Numbered from the stretch's first letter, positions 26,398 through 36,267 are shown. The stretch is DNA of 64,000 bases from Variovorax sp. JS1663 (GCF_002157355.1 NZ_LYMK01000004.1:124001-188000); one strand, 5' to 3'. Translations and numbers: made by a program. Notes: generated by a model not told the origin, from the letters alone.

Positions 26398-27296
26398 GCC
26401 ATCCCTTCGATCGCCTCGCGCATGCAGCGCGTGATGGCGCGCACCGCGACCGAGTCCGGCCGCTCGGTGAAGCGCAGCGCGCGGATCGGCACCGGGATGC
26501 GGGGCTCCAGCGCGAGCACATCGACCTTGGCACGATCTGCGGAGGCCGCCGTGCAGCCATCGACCAGGGCCACGCCCAGGCCATGGTGCGCCATCGCCAG
26601 CGCAGCGTGGTACGTCTGCACCGTGACCACCGCCTGCTGGAAGCCCACGCCGGCCTGGCGGCAGGCCTGGCTGAGGCTGGTGCCCACCGGGTCGCGGCTG
26701 TCCAGCCCCACCACCGGCAGCTTGACCAGGTCGTGCAGCGCCGCCGAGCCGTTGCGCACCAGCGCGCGCGGCAGCAGGCCCTTGGGTGCGATGCAGACCA
26801 TGCGGCTGTCGGCCAGCGTCTCCTGCGTGAGCGAGGGATGCACCGCCGGGCTGAAGGCGAAGCCCACGTCGGCCTCCTGCCGCAGCAGGGCCGACATGAT
26901 CTGCGGCGAATGCAGCGACTCCACCGTGACCGCGATGCCCGGGTGCTTCTGGCGAAAGGCCTTGAGCGCCCGCGGCAGCACCTCGTAGCTCAGCGCCAGC
27001 ACGCTCAGGATGCGCAGCTCGCCGGCGTCGGCGCCCGTGCGCAGGTTGGCCGCCAGCCGCTGCACCTCGTCGAGCTGGGCGAACAGGCGCTCGATGTGCG
27101 GATAGAGCGCCTGCGCCTCGGTGGTCGGCGTGAGCCGCCCCTTGGCGCGCTGGAACAGCGGAAAGCCGAGCTGGATCTCCGCATGCTGCAGCGTGCGGCT
27201 GACCGCCGGCTGGGTGATGTTGATGAGCCGTGCCGCCGCGCTCACGCTGCCGGTGAGCATGATGGCGTTGAACACCTCGATGTGGCGCAGCCGCAT
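26394..27296 (-). CDS. LysR-family transcriptional regulator
   Basis: A 300-residue LysR-type regulator. The N-terminal winged helix lies at about residues 3-62, with the recognition helix around VSAAARLINITQPAVSRTL, and the rest is the periplasmic-binding-protein-like effector domain. It follows the M20 peptidase by only seven bases on the same strand, so both may be on one mRNA, and it is convergent with the DadA-like gene. It is the likely regulator of the 25.0 kb divergent promoter, where a T-N11-A dyad is present. Confidence 0.9.
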   Translation of the reverse strand: MRLRHIEVFNAIMLTGSVSAAARLINITQPAVSRTLQHAEIQLGFPLFQRAKGRLTPTTEAQALYPHIERLFAQLDEVQRLAANLRTGADAGELRILSVLALSYEVLPRALKAFRQKHPGIAVTVESLHSPQIMSALLRQEADVGFAFSPAVHPSLTQETLADSRMVCIAPKGLLPRALVRNGSAALHDLVKLPVVGLDSRDPVGTSLSQACRQAGVGFQQAVVTVQTYHAALAMAHHGLGVALVDGCTAASADRAKVDVLALEPRIPVPIRALRFTERPDSVAVRAITRCMREAIEGMA

Positions 27297-27303
27297 CGCG
27301 AGG

Positions 27304-28590
27304 CTAGAACCCGGCCTTGCCGCGCGAGATGTCCATCACCATGCGCGCCGCCAGGTACAGCCGCGGCTCGATCGAGTCGACCAGCACGTACTCGGCGTCG
27401 GCCGAGTGCGTACCGAAGCCCTGCAGGCCGAAGCGCTCCACCACCGGCGCCTTGGTCTTGAGCGCGGCGAAGGCGGCATCGGTGCCGCCGCCGGCCACCT
27501 TGTCGTCGGCGCCCAGCTCCCGGCCCAGCTCCTTGTAGACGGCCTGCGCATGGGCCGCCATGGCGCGCGCCGCATCGTTGGCCTCCAGCGGCGGACGGCG
27601 GCGCTCGAACTTCATCTCGACCTTGGCCTCGGGAATGAGCTGCTTCTTCACCCGTTCCTGCACCTGCTTCTCGATGCGGTCGTAGTCGCTGACCTTGAGC
27701 ACGCGCACGTCGGCGGAGGCGCTGGCCTGCGCAGGGATCACGTTGCGGTTGCTGCCGGACTTGGAAACCGTCCAGTTCATCTTGAGGCCCGTGGCCGGAT
27801 CGGACAGGTCGCGCATCTGCAGGATCTGGTGCGACAGCTCGTAGAGCGCGTTCACGCCCAGTTCGGGCGCGGAGCCGGCATGCGAGGCCTTGCCGGTGAC
27901 GTTGAGCGAGACCGAGGCGATGCCGGCGGTGGCCAGCGAGAGCTTGTCGTCCTTGACCGAGGCGCCCTCGAAGGACATCACCGCATCGTGCTCGCCGCCC
28001 AGCCGCGTGATGAGGTTGCGCGCGCCGGGCGAGCTGATCTCCTCGTCGCCGTTGATCAGCACGGTGAGCGTGCCGTAGTCCTTGAAGTCCAGCGCCTTGA
28101 GCAGGGCCACCGTGTGCAGGATCACCGCCACGCCCTGCTTGTCGTCGGCGATGCCCAGGCCGTAGGCCTTGTCGCCCTCGATGCGGAACTGCTGCTTGCT
28201 CAGCATGCCGATCTGGTAGACCGTGTCCATGTGGGCGATCAGCATGATCTTCTTGCTGCCGGTGCCCTTGAAGGTGGCGCGCACCGCCTTGCCGATCTTC
28301 TCGGGCGTGTCCTCCATGCGGTAGGCCTCGGCGGTGGTGTCGACCAGCTCGACCTGGCCGCCCATGGCCTTGAGGCGCTCGGCGATCAGGTTGGCGATCT
28401 TGTCCAGGCCCTCCAGGTCGCGGCTGCCCGATTCGATGGAAACCAGTTGCTTGAGGGTTTCGAGCAGCGCCGGCTTTTCCTTGGCGGCCAGCGCGGAGAT
28501 GCGCTCGTCGGGCGCGGCCGCGGCCAGGCCCAGCCAGGCGGCGCAGACGGCGCCGAGTGCGAAGGTGCGGAGGGAGTGCGAGAGTTTCAT
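27304..28590 (-). CDS. Exported M20 metallopeptidase (glutamate carboxypeptidase-like), second copy
   Basis: A 428-residue paralogue of the peptidase at 20213-21481, sharing HMDTVY, GIADDK, DEE, KASHAGSAPELGVNALYELS and GGGTDAAFA. A signal peptide covers about residues 1-26 (AAAAPDE). Such carboxypeptidases cleave terminal glutamate from peptides, folates or acyl-glutamates in the periplasm. AAGGA lies nine bases before ATG 28590. It is co-oriented with and seven bases from the LysR gene, tying it to the amino-acid locus on its left. Confidence 0.9.
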   Translation of the reverse strand: MKLSHSLRTFALGAVCAAWLGLAAAAPDERISALAAKEKPALLETLKQLVSIESGSRDLEGLDKIANLIAERLKAMGGQVELVDTTAEAYRMEDTPEKIGKAVRATFKGTGSKKIMLIAHMDTVYQIGMLSKQQFRIEGDKAYGLGIADDKQGVAVILHTVALLKALDFKDYGTLTVLINGDEEISSPGARNLITRLGGEHDAVMSFEGASVKDDKLSLATAGIASVSLNVTGKASHAGSAPELGVNALYELSHQILQMRDLSDPATGLKMNWTVSKSGSNRNVIPAQASASADVRVLKVSDYDRIEKQVQERVKKQLIPEAKVEMKFERRRPPLEANDAARAMAAHAQAVYKELGRELGADDKVAGGGTDAAFAALKTKAPVVERFGLQGFGTHSADAEYVLVDSIEPRLYLAARMVMDISRGKAGF

Positions 28591-28622
28591 TCCTTGTGTC
28601 TTCCTTGGGTCTTTCGTTGTCG

Positions 28623-31415
28623 TCAATGGGCCTTGTCCCAGTTGGGGCCGATGCCGATCTCCGCCAGCAGCGGCACCTTGAGCTGCGCCACGCTGGCCAT
28701 GAGCCGCGGGATCTCGCTGCGGACCCATTCGACCTCTTCCTCGGGCACCTCGAACACCAGTTCGTCGTGCACCTGCATGATCATCTTCGTGCGCCGCTTC
28801 TCGGCGTCGAGGACGTCCTGCACCTTCACCATGCTGAGCTTGATCAGGTCGGCGGCGGTGCCCTGCATGGGCGCGTTGATGGCGGCGCGCTCCGCACCGC
28901 CGCGCCGCGGGCCGTTGGGCGAATTGATCTCGGGCAGGTAGAGGCGGCGGCCGAACACGGTCTCGACGAAGCCCCGCTGCTTGGCCAGCGCCTTGGTTTC
29001 GTCCATGTAGCGCTTCACGCCGGGGTAGCGCGCGAAGTAGCGGTCGATGTAGGAGGCCGCGGCCTTGGTCTCGATGCCGAGGTTGCGCGCCAGGCCGAAG
29101 CTGCTCATGCCGTAGATCAACCCGAAGTTGATCACCTTGGCATAGCGGCGCTGCTCGCTGGAGACCTGGTCCACCGCCGCGCCGAAGACCTCGGCCGCGG
29201 TGGCGCGGTGGACGTCGATGCCCTCGGTGAAGGCGCGCAGCAGCGATTCGTCGCCGCTGATGTGGGCCATGATGCGCAGCTCGATCTGCGAGTAGTCGGA
29301 GCTCGCGATCACGCTGCCCGGCGGCGCCACGAAGGCCTCGCGCACGCGCCGGCCCTCGGGGGTGCGGATCGGGATGTTCTGCAGGTTGGGGTCGTTGCTC
29401 GACAGCCGACCGGTGACGGCGACCGCCTGCGCATAGTGCGTGTGCACGCGCCCCGAGCGCGGGTTGACCTGCTGGCCGAGCTTGTCGGTGTAGGTGCCCT
29501 TGAGCTTGGAGAGGCTGCGGTGCTCGAGGATCTTGGCCGGCAGCGGGAAGTCTTCGGCCAGCTTCTCGAGCACTTCTTCGTCGGTGCTGGGTGCGCCGCT
29601 GGGCGTCTTCTTGACCACCGGCAGGCCCAGCTTGGTGAAGAAAACCTCGCCGATCTGCTTGGGCGAGCCGAGGTTGAAGGGCTGGCCGGCAAGTTCGTAG
29701 GCCTCCTGCTCCAATGCCAGGATGCGCTTGCCCAGCTCGTTGCTCTGCGCGGCCAGCGTGGGCGCATCGATCAGCACGCCGTTGCGCTCGATGCGATAGA
29801 GCGTCTCGCTGGAGGCCATCTCCAGTTCGTAGATGAAGCGCAGCTTCTCGTCGGCCTGCAGCTTCGGCCAGAGCGCGAGGTGCACGTCCAGCGTCTGGTC
29901 GGAGTCTTCGCAGGAATACTCGGCGGCCTTGTCGATGCTGACCTGGCTGAACGGGATCTGGTGCGCGCCCTTGCCGCACAGGTCCTCGTAGTCGATGCCG
30001 CTGCGGCCCAGGTGGCGCTCGGCCAGGCTGGCCAGGCCGTGCGGCTTGTGCACTTCCAGGACGTAACTCTCGAGCATGGTGTCGTGCGCGTAGCCCCGCA
30101 CCTCGATGCCGTGGTTGGCGAACACGTGGCGGTCGTACTTGACGTGCTGGCCCAGCTTCTTCTTCGTGCCGTCCTCGAGCCAGGGTTTGAGTTTGGCCAG
30201 TACCTCATCGCGCGGCAACTGCACGGGGGCATCGGGGTAGTTGTGGCCGAGTGGCACATAGGCCGCCTCGCCGGGCTTGACGCTGAAGCTGATGCCCACG
30301 ATTTCGGCCAGGATCTCGTCGAGCGAATTGGTCTCGGTGTCCAGCGCGACCAGCTCGGCCGCTTCGATCTTCGCGAGCCACGCGTCGAACATCTCCCAGC
30401 TCAGGACCGTGTCGTAGGCAAGGTTGCTGGCCTTGGCCGCATCGCTGGCGGCCGGCTCCTCGAGCAGGCCGGTCCCGCCCTGGGGGCCGTGCCGTTCCTT
30501 GTTCTCCTCGATCAGCTCGGGCGGAACCTCGTGCGCCTCCAGCGCCTTGGCCAGCGTCTTGAAGCCGTACCTCTCGTAGAAGGCCTTGAGCGGCTCCACC
30601 TGCTGCGCGCCGATGGCGATGCCGTCCAGTGCGGGCAGGCCCGTCACGTGGCCGTCGAGGTCGCAGTCGGTGCGGATGGTGACCAGCCGCCGGCCCTGGG
30701 GCAGCCAGTCCAGCGCCTTGCGCAGGTTCTCGCCGGCCTGGCCCTTGATCTCGCCGGCCCGCTCGATCAGCCCGTCCAGCGAGCCGTACTGGAGCAGCCA
30801 CTTGGCGGCCGTCTTGGGGCCGACCTTGTCGACGCCAGGCACGTTGTCGACGCTGTCGCCCACCAGCGTCTGGTAGTCGATCATGAGCCCGGGCGGCACG
30901 CCGAACTCGGCCGTCACGCCGGCCACGTCGCGCTTCTTGCCGTTCATGGTGTCGATGATGGTGACGTGTTCGTCCACGAGCTGGCTCAGGTCCTTGTCGC
31001 CGCTGGAGACGATCACCTCGACGCCCTGGTTCGCCGCCGTGCGCGCCAGAGTGCCGATCACGTCGTCGGCCTCGATCTCGGGCACGCTCAGCACGGGCCA
31101 GCCCAGGAGCCTCACCACCTCGTGGATCGGCCCGACCTGGCTGCGCAGGTCGTCCGGCATGGGCGAACGATTGGCCTTGTACTGGGGATACCAGTCGTCG
31201 CGAAAGGTCTTTCCGGGGGCATCGAAGACGCAGGCCGCGTAATCGGCGCGGACCTCGCGGCGCAGCAGCTGGAGCATGTTGATCATGCCCCGGATGGCCC
31301 CGGTGGGCGGGCTGCTGGGATCCCCCGGCACCGCGCGCAGATCGGGCAGGGCGTGAAAGGCGCGGTAGAGGTAGCTCGATCCATCGACGAGCAGCAGCGT
31401 TTTCTTGTCGGTCAT
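28623..31415 (-). CDS. polA: DNA polymerase I
   Basis: The repair and Okazaki-fragment-processing polymerase, 930 residues with all three domains. The 5'-3' exonuclease is at about 1-290 (LLLVDGSSYLYRAFHALP, DKDLSQLV), the 3'-5' exonuclease at about 330-510 with intact acidic residues (VALDTETNSLD), and the polymerase at about 530-930 (SSDYSQIELRIMA, LIYGMSSFGLA, MQVHDELVFEV). ATG 31415 has no ribosome site; a CAAAAT box lies exactly six bases upstream, so the transcript may be leaderless. It is followed 32 bases later by the peptidase gene. Confidence 0.97.
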   Translation of the reverse strand: MTDKKTLLLVDGSSYLYRAFHALPDLRAVPGDPSSPPTGAIRGMINMLQLLRREVRADYAACVFDAPGKTFRDDWYPQYKANRSPMPDDLRSQVGPIHEVVRLLGWPVLSVPEIEADDVIGTLARTAANQGVEVIVSSGDKDLSQLVDEHVTIIDTMNGKKRDVAGVTAEFGVPPGLMIDYQTLVGDSVDNVPGVDKVGPKTAAKWLLQYGSLDGLIERAGEIKGQAGENLRKALDWLPQGRRLVTIRTDCDLDGHVTGLPALDGIAIGAQQVEPLKAFYERYGFKTLAKALEAHEVPPELIEENKERHGPQGGTGLLEEPAASDAAKASNLAYDTVLSWEMFDAWLAKIEAAELVALDTETNSLDEILAEIVGISFSVKPGEAAYVPLGHNYPDAPVQLPRDEVLAKLKPWLEDGTKKKLGQHVKYDRHVFANHGIEVRGYAHDTMLESYVLEVHKPHGLASLAERHLGRSGIDYEDLCGKGAHQIPFSQVSIDKAAEYSCEDSDQTLDVHLALWPKLQADEKLRFIYELEMASSETLYRIERNGVLIDAPTLAAQSNELGKRILALEQEAYELAGQPFNLGSPKQIGEVFFTKLGLPVVKKTPSGAPSTDEEVLEKLAEDFPLPAKILEHRSLSKLKGTYTDKLGQQVNPRSGRVHTHYAQAVAVTGRLSSNDPNLQNIPIRTPEGRRVREAFVAPPGSVIASSDYSQIELRIMAHISGDESLLRAFTEGIDVHRATAAEVFGAAVDQVSSEQRRYAKVINFGLIYGMSSFGLARNLGIETKAAASYIDRYFARYPGVKRYMDETKALAKQRGFVETVFGRRLYLPEINSPNGPRRGGAERAAINAPMQGTAADLIKLSMVKVQDVLDAEKRRTKMIMQVHDELVFEVPEEEVEWVRSEIPRLMASVAQLKVPLLAEIGIGPNWDKAH

Positions 31416-31500
31416 CGGTGCATTTTGCCGCGCCGCGCACGGGCGGCCGCATGACGGCGACCATCGCTGCCCGCTGACAGCGCAGGACGGGGCCGCCGCC

Positions 31501-31506
31501 TACAAT
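31501..31506 (+). promoter_or_regulatory. -10 box giving a probable leaderless mRNA for the DUF2782 gene
   Basis: TACAAT is followed by six bases and then ATG 31513. Transcription normally starts about seven bases after the -10 box, that is at the A of this ATG. No Shine-Dalgarno sequence exists. The same geometry occurs before uvrD, the CobD-like gene and polA. Confidence 0.5.
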
Positions 31507-31512
31507 CGAACA

Positions 31513-31860
31513 ATGTCCTCCCCCACTCTTCTGCTCGTCCGCGGCATCCTGGTGGCCGCGCTGGCCGCACCGCTGGCTGCCGTTCACGCCCAGAGCGCGC
31601 CACCGCCCGATGCGGCCCAGGCCACGCCCGAGTCGCCGCGCCGCAACCAGAAGATCGAGCACATCCACGTGGAGGACGCTGGCGCACGGGTCGACGAAGT
31701 GCGCTACGGCGGCCAGACCCAGAGCATCACCGTGCAGCCCAAGGCCAACGTGCCCTCATACGAGGTCCTGCCGAACTACGGCGGGCGCGACCGGCAGGGC
31801 CAGGGCGAGACCGGCGGCAACGGCAACGGGCCACGGGTCTGGAACGTGCTCAAATTCTGA
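31513..31860 (+). CDS. DUF2782 family protein
   Basis: A 115-residue exported or membrane-anchored protein found in Beta- and Gammaproteobacteria beside polA and thrB. It has an N-terminal signal/anchor (about residues 4-24, LLVRGILVAALAAPLAAVHAQ) and the family core KIEHIHVEDAGARVDEVRYGGQTQSI, ending with GPRVWNVLKF. Function is unknown. The polA-DUF2782-thrB order is the typical betaproteobacterial context. It is divergent from polA and ten bases before thrB. Confidence 0.85.
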   Translation: MSSPTLLLVRGILVAALAAPLAAVHAQSAPPPDAAQATPESPRRNQKIEHIHVEDAGARVDEVRYGGQTQSITVQPKANVPSYEVLPNYGGRDRQGQGETGGNGNGPRVWNVLKF

Positions 31861-31869
31861 GCGCGGGTC

Positions 31870-32919
31870 GTGGCGGTCTTCACTGAAGTCGGGTTCGACG
31901 AAGCCGATGCGCTGGTCCAGCGCCTCGGCCTGGGCTCGCTCACCGAGCTGCGAGGCATCGAGGGCGGCATCGAGAACACCAACTACTTTGCCACCACTGC
32001 GTCGGGCCACTACGTGCTGACGCTGTTCGAGCGCCTGGGGCCCCAGCAACTGCCCTACTACCTCTGCCTCATGAAGCACCTGGCGGCGCGCGGCCTGCCA
32101 GTGCCTGAGCCGGTGGCTGATCCGGCGATCGCGCCCCCCGCCGGTCATGCGCTGTCGATCCCGGCCGACGCGCCCTGCGAGTTCCTTCATCGCGTGGCGG
32201 GCAAACCGGCAGCCCTCGTCCAGCGGCTCGAAGGCAAGAGCGCGCTGGCTCCCACGGCCGCCCACTGCGCGGAGCTCGGCCGCCTGCTGGCGCACATGCA
32301 CCAGGCGGCGCGTGACTTTCCCCGCCTCCAGCCCAACCTGCGCGGGCTGGCCTGGTGGAACGACACCGCGCCGGTGGTGCTGCCGCACCTCGACGCACCG
32401 CAGGCTGCGCTGCTGCGCGGCGAGTTGGCCTACCAGAACCACGTGGCCGCCTCCTCCGCCTATGCGGCGCTGCCGCGCGGCCCGGTCCATGCCGACCTGT
32501 TCCGCGACAACGCCATGTTCTCCACCGAAAGTGATGCGCCTCGGCTGACCGGTGTGTTCGATTTCTATTTCGCCGGCACCGACACCTGGCTGTTCGATCT
32601 CGCCGTCTGCCTGAACGATTGGGCGATCGACCTGCCCACCGGCCGCCACGATGCGCTGCGCGCCGACGCCCTGCTGGCCGCCTATGTGACCGTCCGGCCG
32701 CTCACCGGTACCGAGCGCGCCCTGCTGCCGGCGATGCTGCGCGCCGCGGCCCTGCGCTTCTGGATCTCCCGGCTGTGGGATTTCCATCTGCCACGCGAGG
32801 CCAGCATGCTCAAGGCGCATGACCCCACCCATTTCGAACGCGTGCTGCGCGAACGCTCGCACCCGTCTGCCGCGCCGTTCTCGGCATCCGCGGCCCTCGG
32901 CCAGCCGCAGGCCGCCTGA
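31870..32919 (+). CDS. thrB: Homoserine kinase, APH-fold type
   Basis: Phosphorylates homoserine in threonine synthesis. This is the aminoglycoside-phosphotransferase-fold ThrB of proteobacteria rather than the GHMP type. The 349-residue protein begins AVFTEVGFDEADALVQRLGL; the kinase catalytic loop is GPVHADLFRDN and the metal-binding DFYFAG follows, with GGIENTNYF near the N-terminus as family signature. The start is GTG 31870. It is downstream of DUF2782 with a ten-base gap and probably co-transcribed. Confidence 0.94.
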   Translation: MAVFTEVGFDEADALVQRLGLGSLTELRGIEGGIENTNYFATTASGHYVLTLFERLGPQQLPYYLCLMKHLAARGLPVPEPVADPAIAPPAGHALSIPADAPCEFLHRVAGKPAALVQRLEGKSALAPTAAHCAELGRLLAHMHQAARDFPRLQPNLRGLAWWNDTAPVVLPHLDAPQAALLRGELAYQNHVAASSAYAALPRGPVHADLFRDNAMFSTESDAPRLTGVFDFYFAGTDTWLFDLAVCLNDWAIDLPTGRHDALRADALLAAYVTVRPLTGTERALLPAMLRAAALRFWISRLWDFHLPREASMLKAHDPTHFERVLRERSHPSAAPFSASAALGQPQAA

Positions 32920-32937
32920 GCCGGGGCCCGTCCATCC

Positions 32938-33741
32938 ATGAAACTCAATCTCGTGCCGGCACGCACCGGCGCCGAATGGGTCCGCATCGGGCTCAAGACC
33001 TTCTGGCGTCAGCCGCTGGCCTTCATCTCGCTGTTCTTCCTGTTCATGGCCTCGATCTCGATCGCCTCTCAGCTGCCCCTGGTCGGCAGCGTGCTGGCGC
33101 CGATCCTGCTGCCCTTCATGACCCTGGGCCTGATGGTCGCCACCTCGGTCGCCTATGCGAACGATCCCCAGAAGCCCGCCGCGCCCGCCATGTTCATCGC
33201 TGCCGCCGAGGCGGTGAAGAGCCGGTGGCGGCCGATGATCGTGCTGGGCCTGATCTCGGCCGCCTACTTCGTGATCGCGGTCGGCGTCTCCGCGCTGATG
33301 GATGGCGGCCAGCTGGCGCGCGCCTACCTGCTCGATGAAACCCTCTCGGAAGAGGTGATGAAGAGCAGCGACTTCCAGATGGCGCGCCTCTTCGTCATGG
33401 CGCTCAATCTGCCGCTTTCGCTGGCCATGTGGCATGCGCCGGCGCTGGTGCACTGGCACCAGGTCGAGCCGGTGAAGGCGTTGTTCTTCAGCCTGGTGGC
33501 GCTGTTTCGCAACTTCGGCGCCTACGCGATGTTCTGCCTGTCCTGGTTCGGCGTCTTCCTTGCCGCGGGTATCGGCATCGGGCTCCTGGCCACCGTGCTG
33601 GTCGGCGTCGGCGCGATGGGCATGGGCGGTGGTGCCTCGGCCATCGGGGGCGCACTGATGCTCGGCGCCGCCCTGGTGCTGGCGGCGATGTCGCTGAGCT
33701 CGACCTGGTTCACCTTCCGCGACAGCTTCCAGGCCGACTGA
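32938..33741 (+). CDS. BPSS1780-family membrane protein
   Basis: A 267-residue integral membrane protein of a family named for a Burkholderia pseudomallei locus and common in Burkholderiales. It begins with a short amphipathic lead (LVPARTGAEWVRIGLKTFWRQP) and has about six hydrophobic helices, including the Gly-rich LLATVLVGVGAMGMGGG. Function is unknown. It starts 18 bases after thrB and ends just before a dispersed repeat. Confidence 0.85.
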   Translation: MKLNLVPARTGAEWVRIGLKTFWRQPLAFISLFFLFMASISIASQLPLVGSVLAPILLPFMTLGLMVATSVAYANDPQKPAAPAMFIAAAEAVKSRWRPMIVLGLISAAYFVIAVGVSALMDGGQLARAYLLDETLSEEVMKSSDFQMARLFVMALNLPLSLAMWHAPALVHWHQVEPVKALFFSLVALFRNFGAYAMFCLSWFGVFLAAGIGIGLLATVLVGVGAMGMGGGASAIGGALMLGAALVLAAMSLSSTWFTFRDSFQAD

Positions 33742-33742
33742 T

Positions 33743-33815
33743 CAGCCCCCGACGCTCCGTCACTCGTGTGCTCGCTGCCCCCCCGAGGCGGCCGCAGGCG
33801 GCCTCGCAGCGGCCC
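33743..33815 (-). repeat. Intergenic GC-rich repeat, copy C (reverse orientation)
   Basis: Read on the minus strand it runs gccgcctgcggccgcctcgg, a G-run, cagcgagcacacgagtgacgg, then agcgtcgggggct. This matches the order of elements in copies A and B (hairpin, ACACGA.GTG, GAGC.TCGGGG), with cacgagtg for cacgaagtg. It lies between the convergent BPSS1780 and uvrD-type genes and could act in 3' ends of either. Confidence 0.5.
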
Positions 33816-33831
33816 GGCGCCGGCCTGAATC

Positions 33832-36195
33832 CTAAACAGGGGTCAGCTTGGCCACCGACAAGGCCAGCCACTTGACGCCATGGCGCGGGAAGTTGATCTG
33901 CGCGCGCGCATCGTCCCCGCTGCCCTCCAGCGCCATCACCGTGCCTTCACCGAACTTGTTGTGGAACACCTGCATGCCCGAGCGCAGGCCATGCGAGGGC
34001 GCGGCCTTCTGCGGCGGCACGGGCGGACTGGCGAAGACCTCCTTGCTGCCATAGCTGCCGCGCGTGCTCGCATAGCCGCCGCCATAGCCGAAGGCCGAAG
34101 GCGTGAAACCCTGGTTCTTCGGGGTGAGCCACTTGAGCGCCGACTCGGGCAGCTCCTCGAAGAAGCGGCTCTTGACGTTGTAGCGCGTCTGCCCGTGCAG
34201 CATGCGGGTCTGCGAGTGGCTCAGGTACAGGCGCTGGCGCGCGCGCGTGATGGCCACGTACATGAGCCGGCGCTCTTCCTCCAGGCTTTCGTAGTCGGAC
34301 ATGGAGTTCTCGTGGGGAAACAGCCCCTCCTCCATCCCGGTGATGAAGACGCAGTCGAACTCCAGGCCCTTGGCGGCGTGCACGGTCATGAGCTGCACCG
34401 CATCCTGGCCGGCCTGGGCCTGGTTGTCGCCCGACTCCAGCGCGGCATGGGTGAGGAAGGCGGCCAGCGGACTCATGGTCTCACCGGTCTCGGCGTCGGG
34501 CGCGAGCGGCTCGTCGACGATTGGAAGGTTCGGATCCAGGCCCTGGCTGGCCGGCGACTGCCGCAGCTCGTCCACCGGCATCGCCACCGCGTCGCGCCCG
34601 AAGCCCTCCTGCGTGACAAAGCTCTCGGCGGCGTTGACCAACTCCTCCAGGTTCTCGATGCGGTCGGCGCCGTCGCGCTCGTTGCGGTAGTGCTCGATCA
34701 GCCCGCTGTGTTGCAGCACCAGTTCGATGATCTCGCGCAGCGACAGACCTTGCGTCTGTTCGCGCAGCACGTCGATCTTGGCCACGAAGGCCGAGAGGTT
34801 GGCGCCGGCCTTGCCGCCCACGGCGCTCACGGCATCGTGCAGCGAGCCGCGGGCAGCACCGGCCGCATCCTGCAGTTGCTCGATGCTGCGCGCACCGATG
34901 CCGCGAGGCGGGAAGTTGACGATGCGCAGGAAGCTGGTGTCGTCGTCCTTGTTCTCCAGCAAGCGCAGGTAGGCCAGCGCGTGCTTGATCTCGGCGCGCT
35001 CGAAGAAGCGCAGGCCGCCGTACACGCGATAGGGCACCGCGGCATTGAAGAGCGCGGTCTCGATCACCCGGCTTTGCGCGTTGCTGCGGTAGAGCACCGC
35101 CATCTCCTTGCGCTCGATGCCGTCGCGCACGAGCTGGCGCATCTCCTCCACCATCCACTGCGCTTCGGCGAAGTCGCTGACCGACTCGTAGACGCGCACC
35201 GGCTCGCCGGGGCCCTGGTCAGTGCGCAGGTTCTTGCCCAGGCGCTTCTTGTTGTGGCTGATCAGCGTGTTGGCCGAATCGAGGATGTTGCTGTAGCTGC
35301 GGTAGTTCTGCTCCAGCTTGATCTGGTGCGCCACCTCGAACTCGCGCACGAAGTCGGCCATGTTGCCCACCCGCGCGCCGCGGAAGGCGTAGATGCTCTG
35401 GTCATCGTCGCCCACCGCCAGCACGCTGTTGTCGCCGGGGACGAAGCGGCCGTCGACGGTCTCGCCCGCGAGCATCTTGAGCCAGGCGTACTGCAGGCGG
35501 TTGGTGTCCTGGAACTCGTCGATCAGGATGTGGCGGAAGCGCCGCTGGTAGTGCTCGCGCACCGGGTCGTTGTCGCGCAGCAGTTCGTAGCTGCGCAGCA
35601 TCAGCTCGCCGAAGTCGACCACGCCCTCGCGCTGGCACTGCTCCTCGTAGAGCTGGTAGAGCTCGACCTTCTTGCGGTCGTCCTCGCTGCGCACCTCGAT
35701 GTCGCGCGGGCGCAGGCCGTCCTCCTTGGCGCCGGAGATGAACCACTGCGTCTGCTTGGCCGGGAAGCGCTCCTCGTCGACGTTGAACTGCTTCATCAGC
35801 CGCTTGATGGCCGAGAGCTGGTCCTGCGTGTCGAGGATCTGGAAAGTGGAGGGCAGCCCCGCCAGTTTCCAGTGCGCGCGCAGGAAGCGGTTGCACAGGC
35901 CGTGGAAGGTGCCGATCCACATGCCGCGCACGTTGACCGGCAGCATCGCCCCCAGGCGCGCCATCATTTCCTTGGCGGCCTTGTTGGTGAAGGTCACGGC
36001 CAGCACGCCGCCCGCCGAGACCTGGCCGGTCTGCAGCAGCCATGCAATGCGAGTGGTCAGCACCCGGGTCTTGCCGGAACCGGCGCCGGCGAGGATCAGG
36101 GAATTGCCCGCGGGCAGCGTGACGGCAGCGCGCTGCTCGGGGTTGAGGTTGTGAAGCAGCGGCGATTCGGCGGAGGCCGCGGGGGGGGTGAGCAT
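33832..36195 (-). CDS. uvrD: UvrD/PcrA-type 3'-5' DNA helicase
   Basis: A superfamily 1 helicase of 787 residues used in nucleotide-excision and mismatch repair. Motifs are complete: GAGSGKT (motif I), [10 protein letters not shown] (Ia), DEFQDTN (II), QNYRS (IV), [13 protein letters not shown] (V) and [15 protein letters not shown] (VI). The C-terminal tail ([12 protein letters not shown]) is the Tudor-like domain that binds RNA polymerase in UvrD/PcrA. ATG 36195 is preceded by TACAAT-N6 and no ribosome site, suggesting a leaderless mRNA. A second UvrD-family helicase may exist elsewhere; the symbol reflects best family match. Confidence 0.93.
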   Translation of the reverse strand: MLTPPAASAESPLLHNLNPEQRAAVTLPAGNSLILAGAGSGKTRVLTTRIAWLLQTGQVSAGGVLAVTFTNKAAKEMMARLGAMLPVNVRGMWIGTFHGLCNRFLRAHWKLAGLPSTFQILDTQDQLSAIKRLMKQFNVDEERFPAKQTQWFISGAKEDGLRPRDIEVRSEDDRKKVELYQLYEEQCQREGVVDFGELMLRSYELLRDNDPVREHYQRRFRHILIDEFQDTNRLQYAWLKMLAGETVDGRFVPGDNSVLAVGDDDQSIYAFRGARVGNMADFVREFEVAHQIKLEQNYRSYSNILDSANTLISHNKKRLGKNLRTDQGPGEPVRVYESVSDFAEAQWMVEEMRQLVRDGIERKEMAVLYRSNAQSRVIETALFNAAVPYRVYGGLRFFERAEIKHALAYLRLLENKDDDTSFLRIVNFPPRGIGARSIEQLQDAAGAARGSLHDAVSAVGGKAGANLSAFVAKIDVLREQTQGLSLREIIELVLQHSGLIEHYRNERDGADRIENLEELVNAAESFVTQEGFGRDAVAMPVDELRQSPASQGLDPNLPIVDEPLAPDAETGETMSPLAAFLTHAALESGDNQAQAGQDAVQLMTVHAAKGLEFDCVFITGMEEGLFPHENSMSDYESLEEERRLMYVAITRARQRLYLSHSQTRMLHGQTRYNVKSRFFEELPESALKWLTPKNQGFTPSAFGYGGGYASTRGSYGSKEVFASPPVPPQKAAPSHGLRSGMQVFHNKFGEGTVMALEGSGDDARAQINFPRHGVKWLALSVAKLTPV

Positions 36196-36201
36196 CCGTC
36201 G

Positions 36202-36207
36202 ATTGTA
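36202..36207 (-). promoter_or_regulatory. -10 box giving a probable leaderless mRNA for the uvrD-type gene
   Basis: On the minus strand TACAAT (36207-36202) is followed by CGACGG and ATG 36195-36193. The expected start site coincides with the A of ATG. The same CGACGGATG string follows the -10 box of the CobD-like gene at 50.7 kb. Confidence 0.5.
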
Positions 36208-36267
36208 GAAAGCCCTGCGTATGCGGGTTATATAAATCCGGGGACGCGCGCGGGCAGACTGGGCGCG

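Noticed and set aside
28557..31454. Very long open frame (965 codons) on the plus strand
   Set aside because: It is antisense to polA. The frame stays open only because of third-position GC bias; its translation is a His/Leu/Val/Arg-rich string without domain features.
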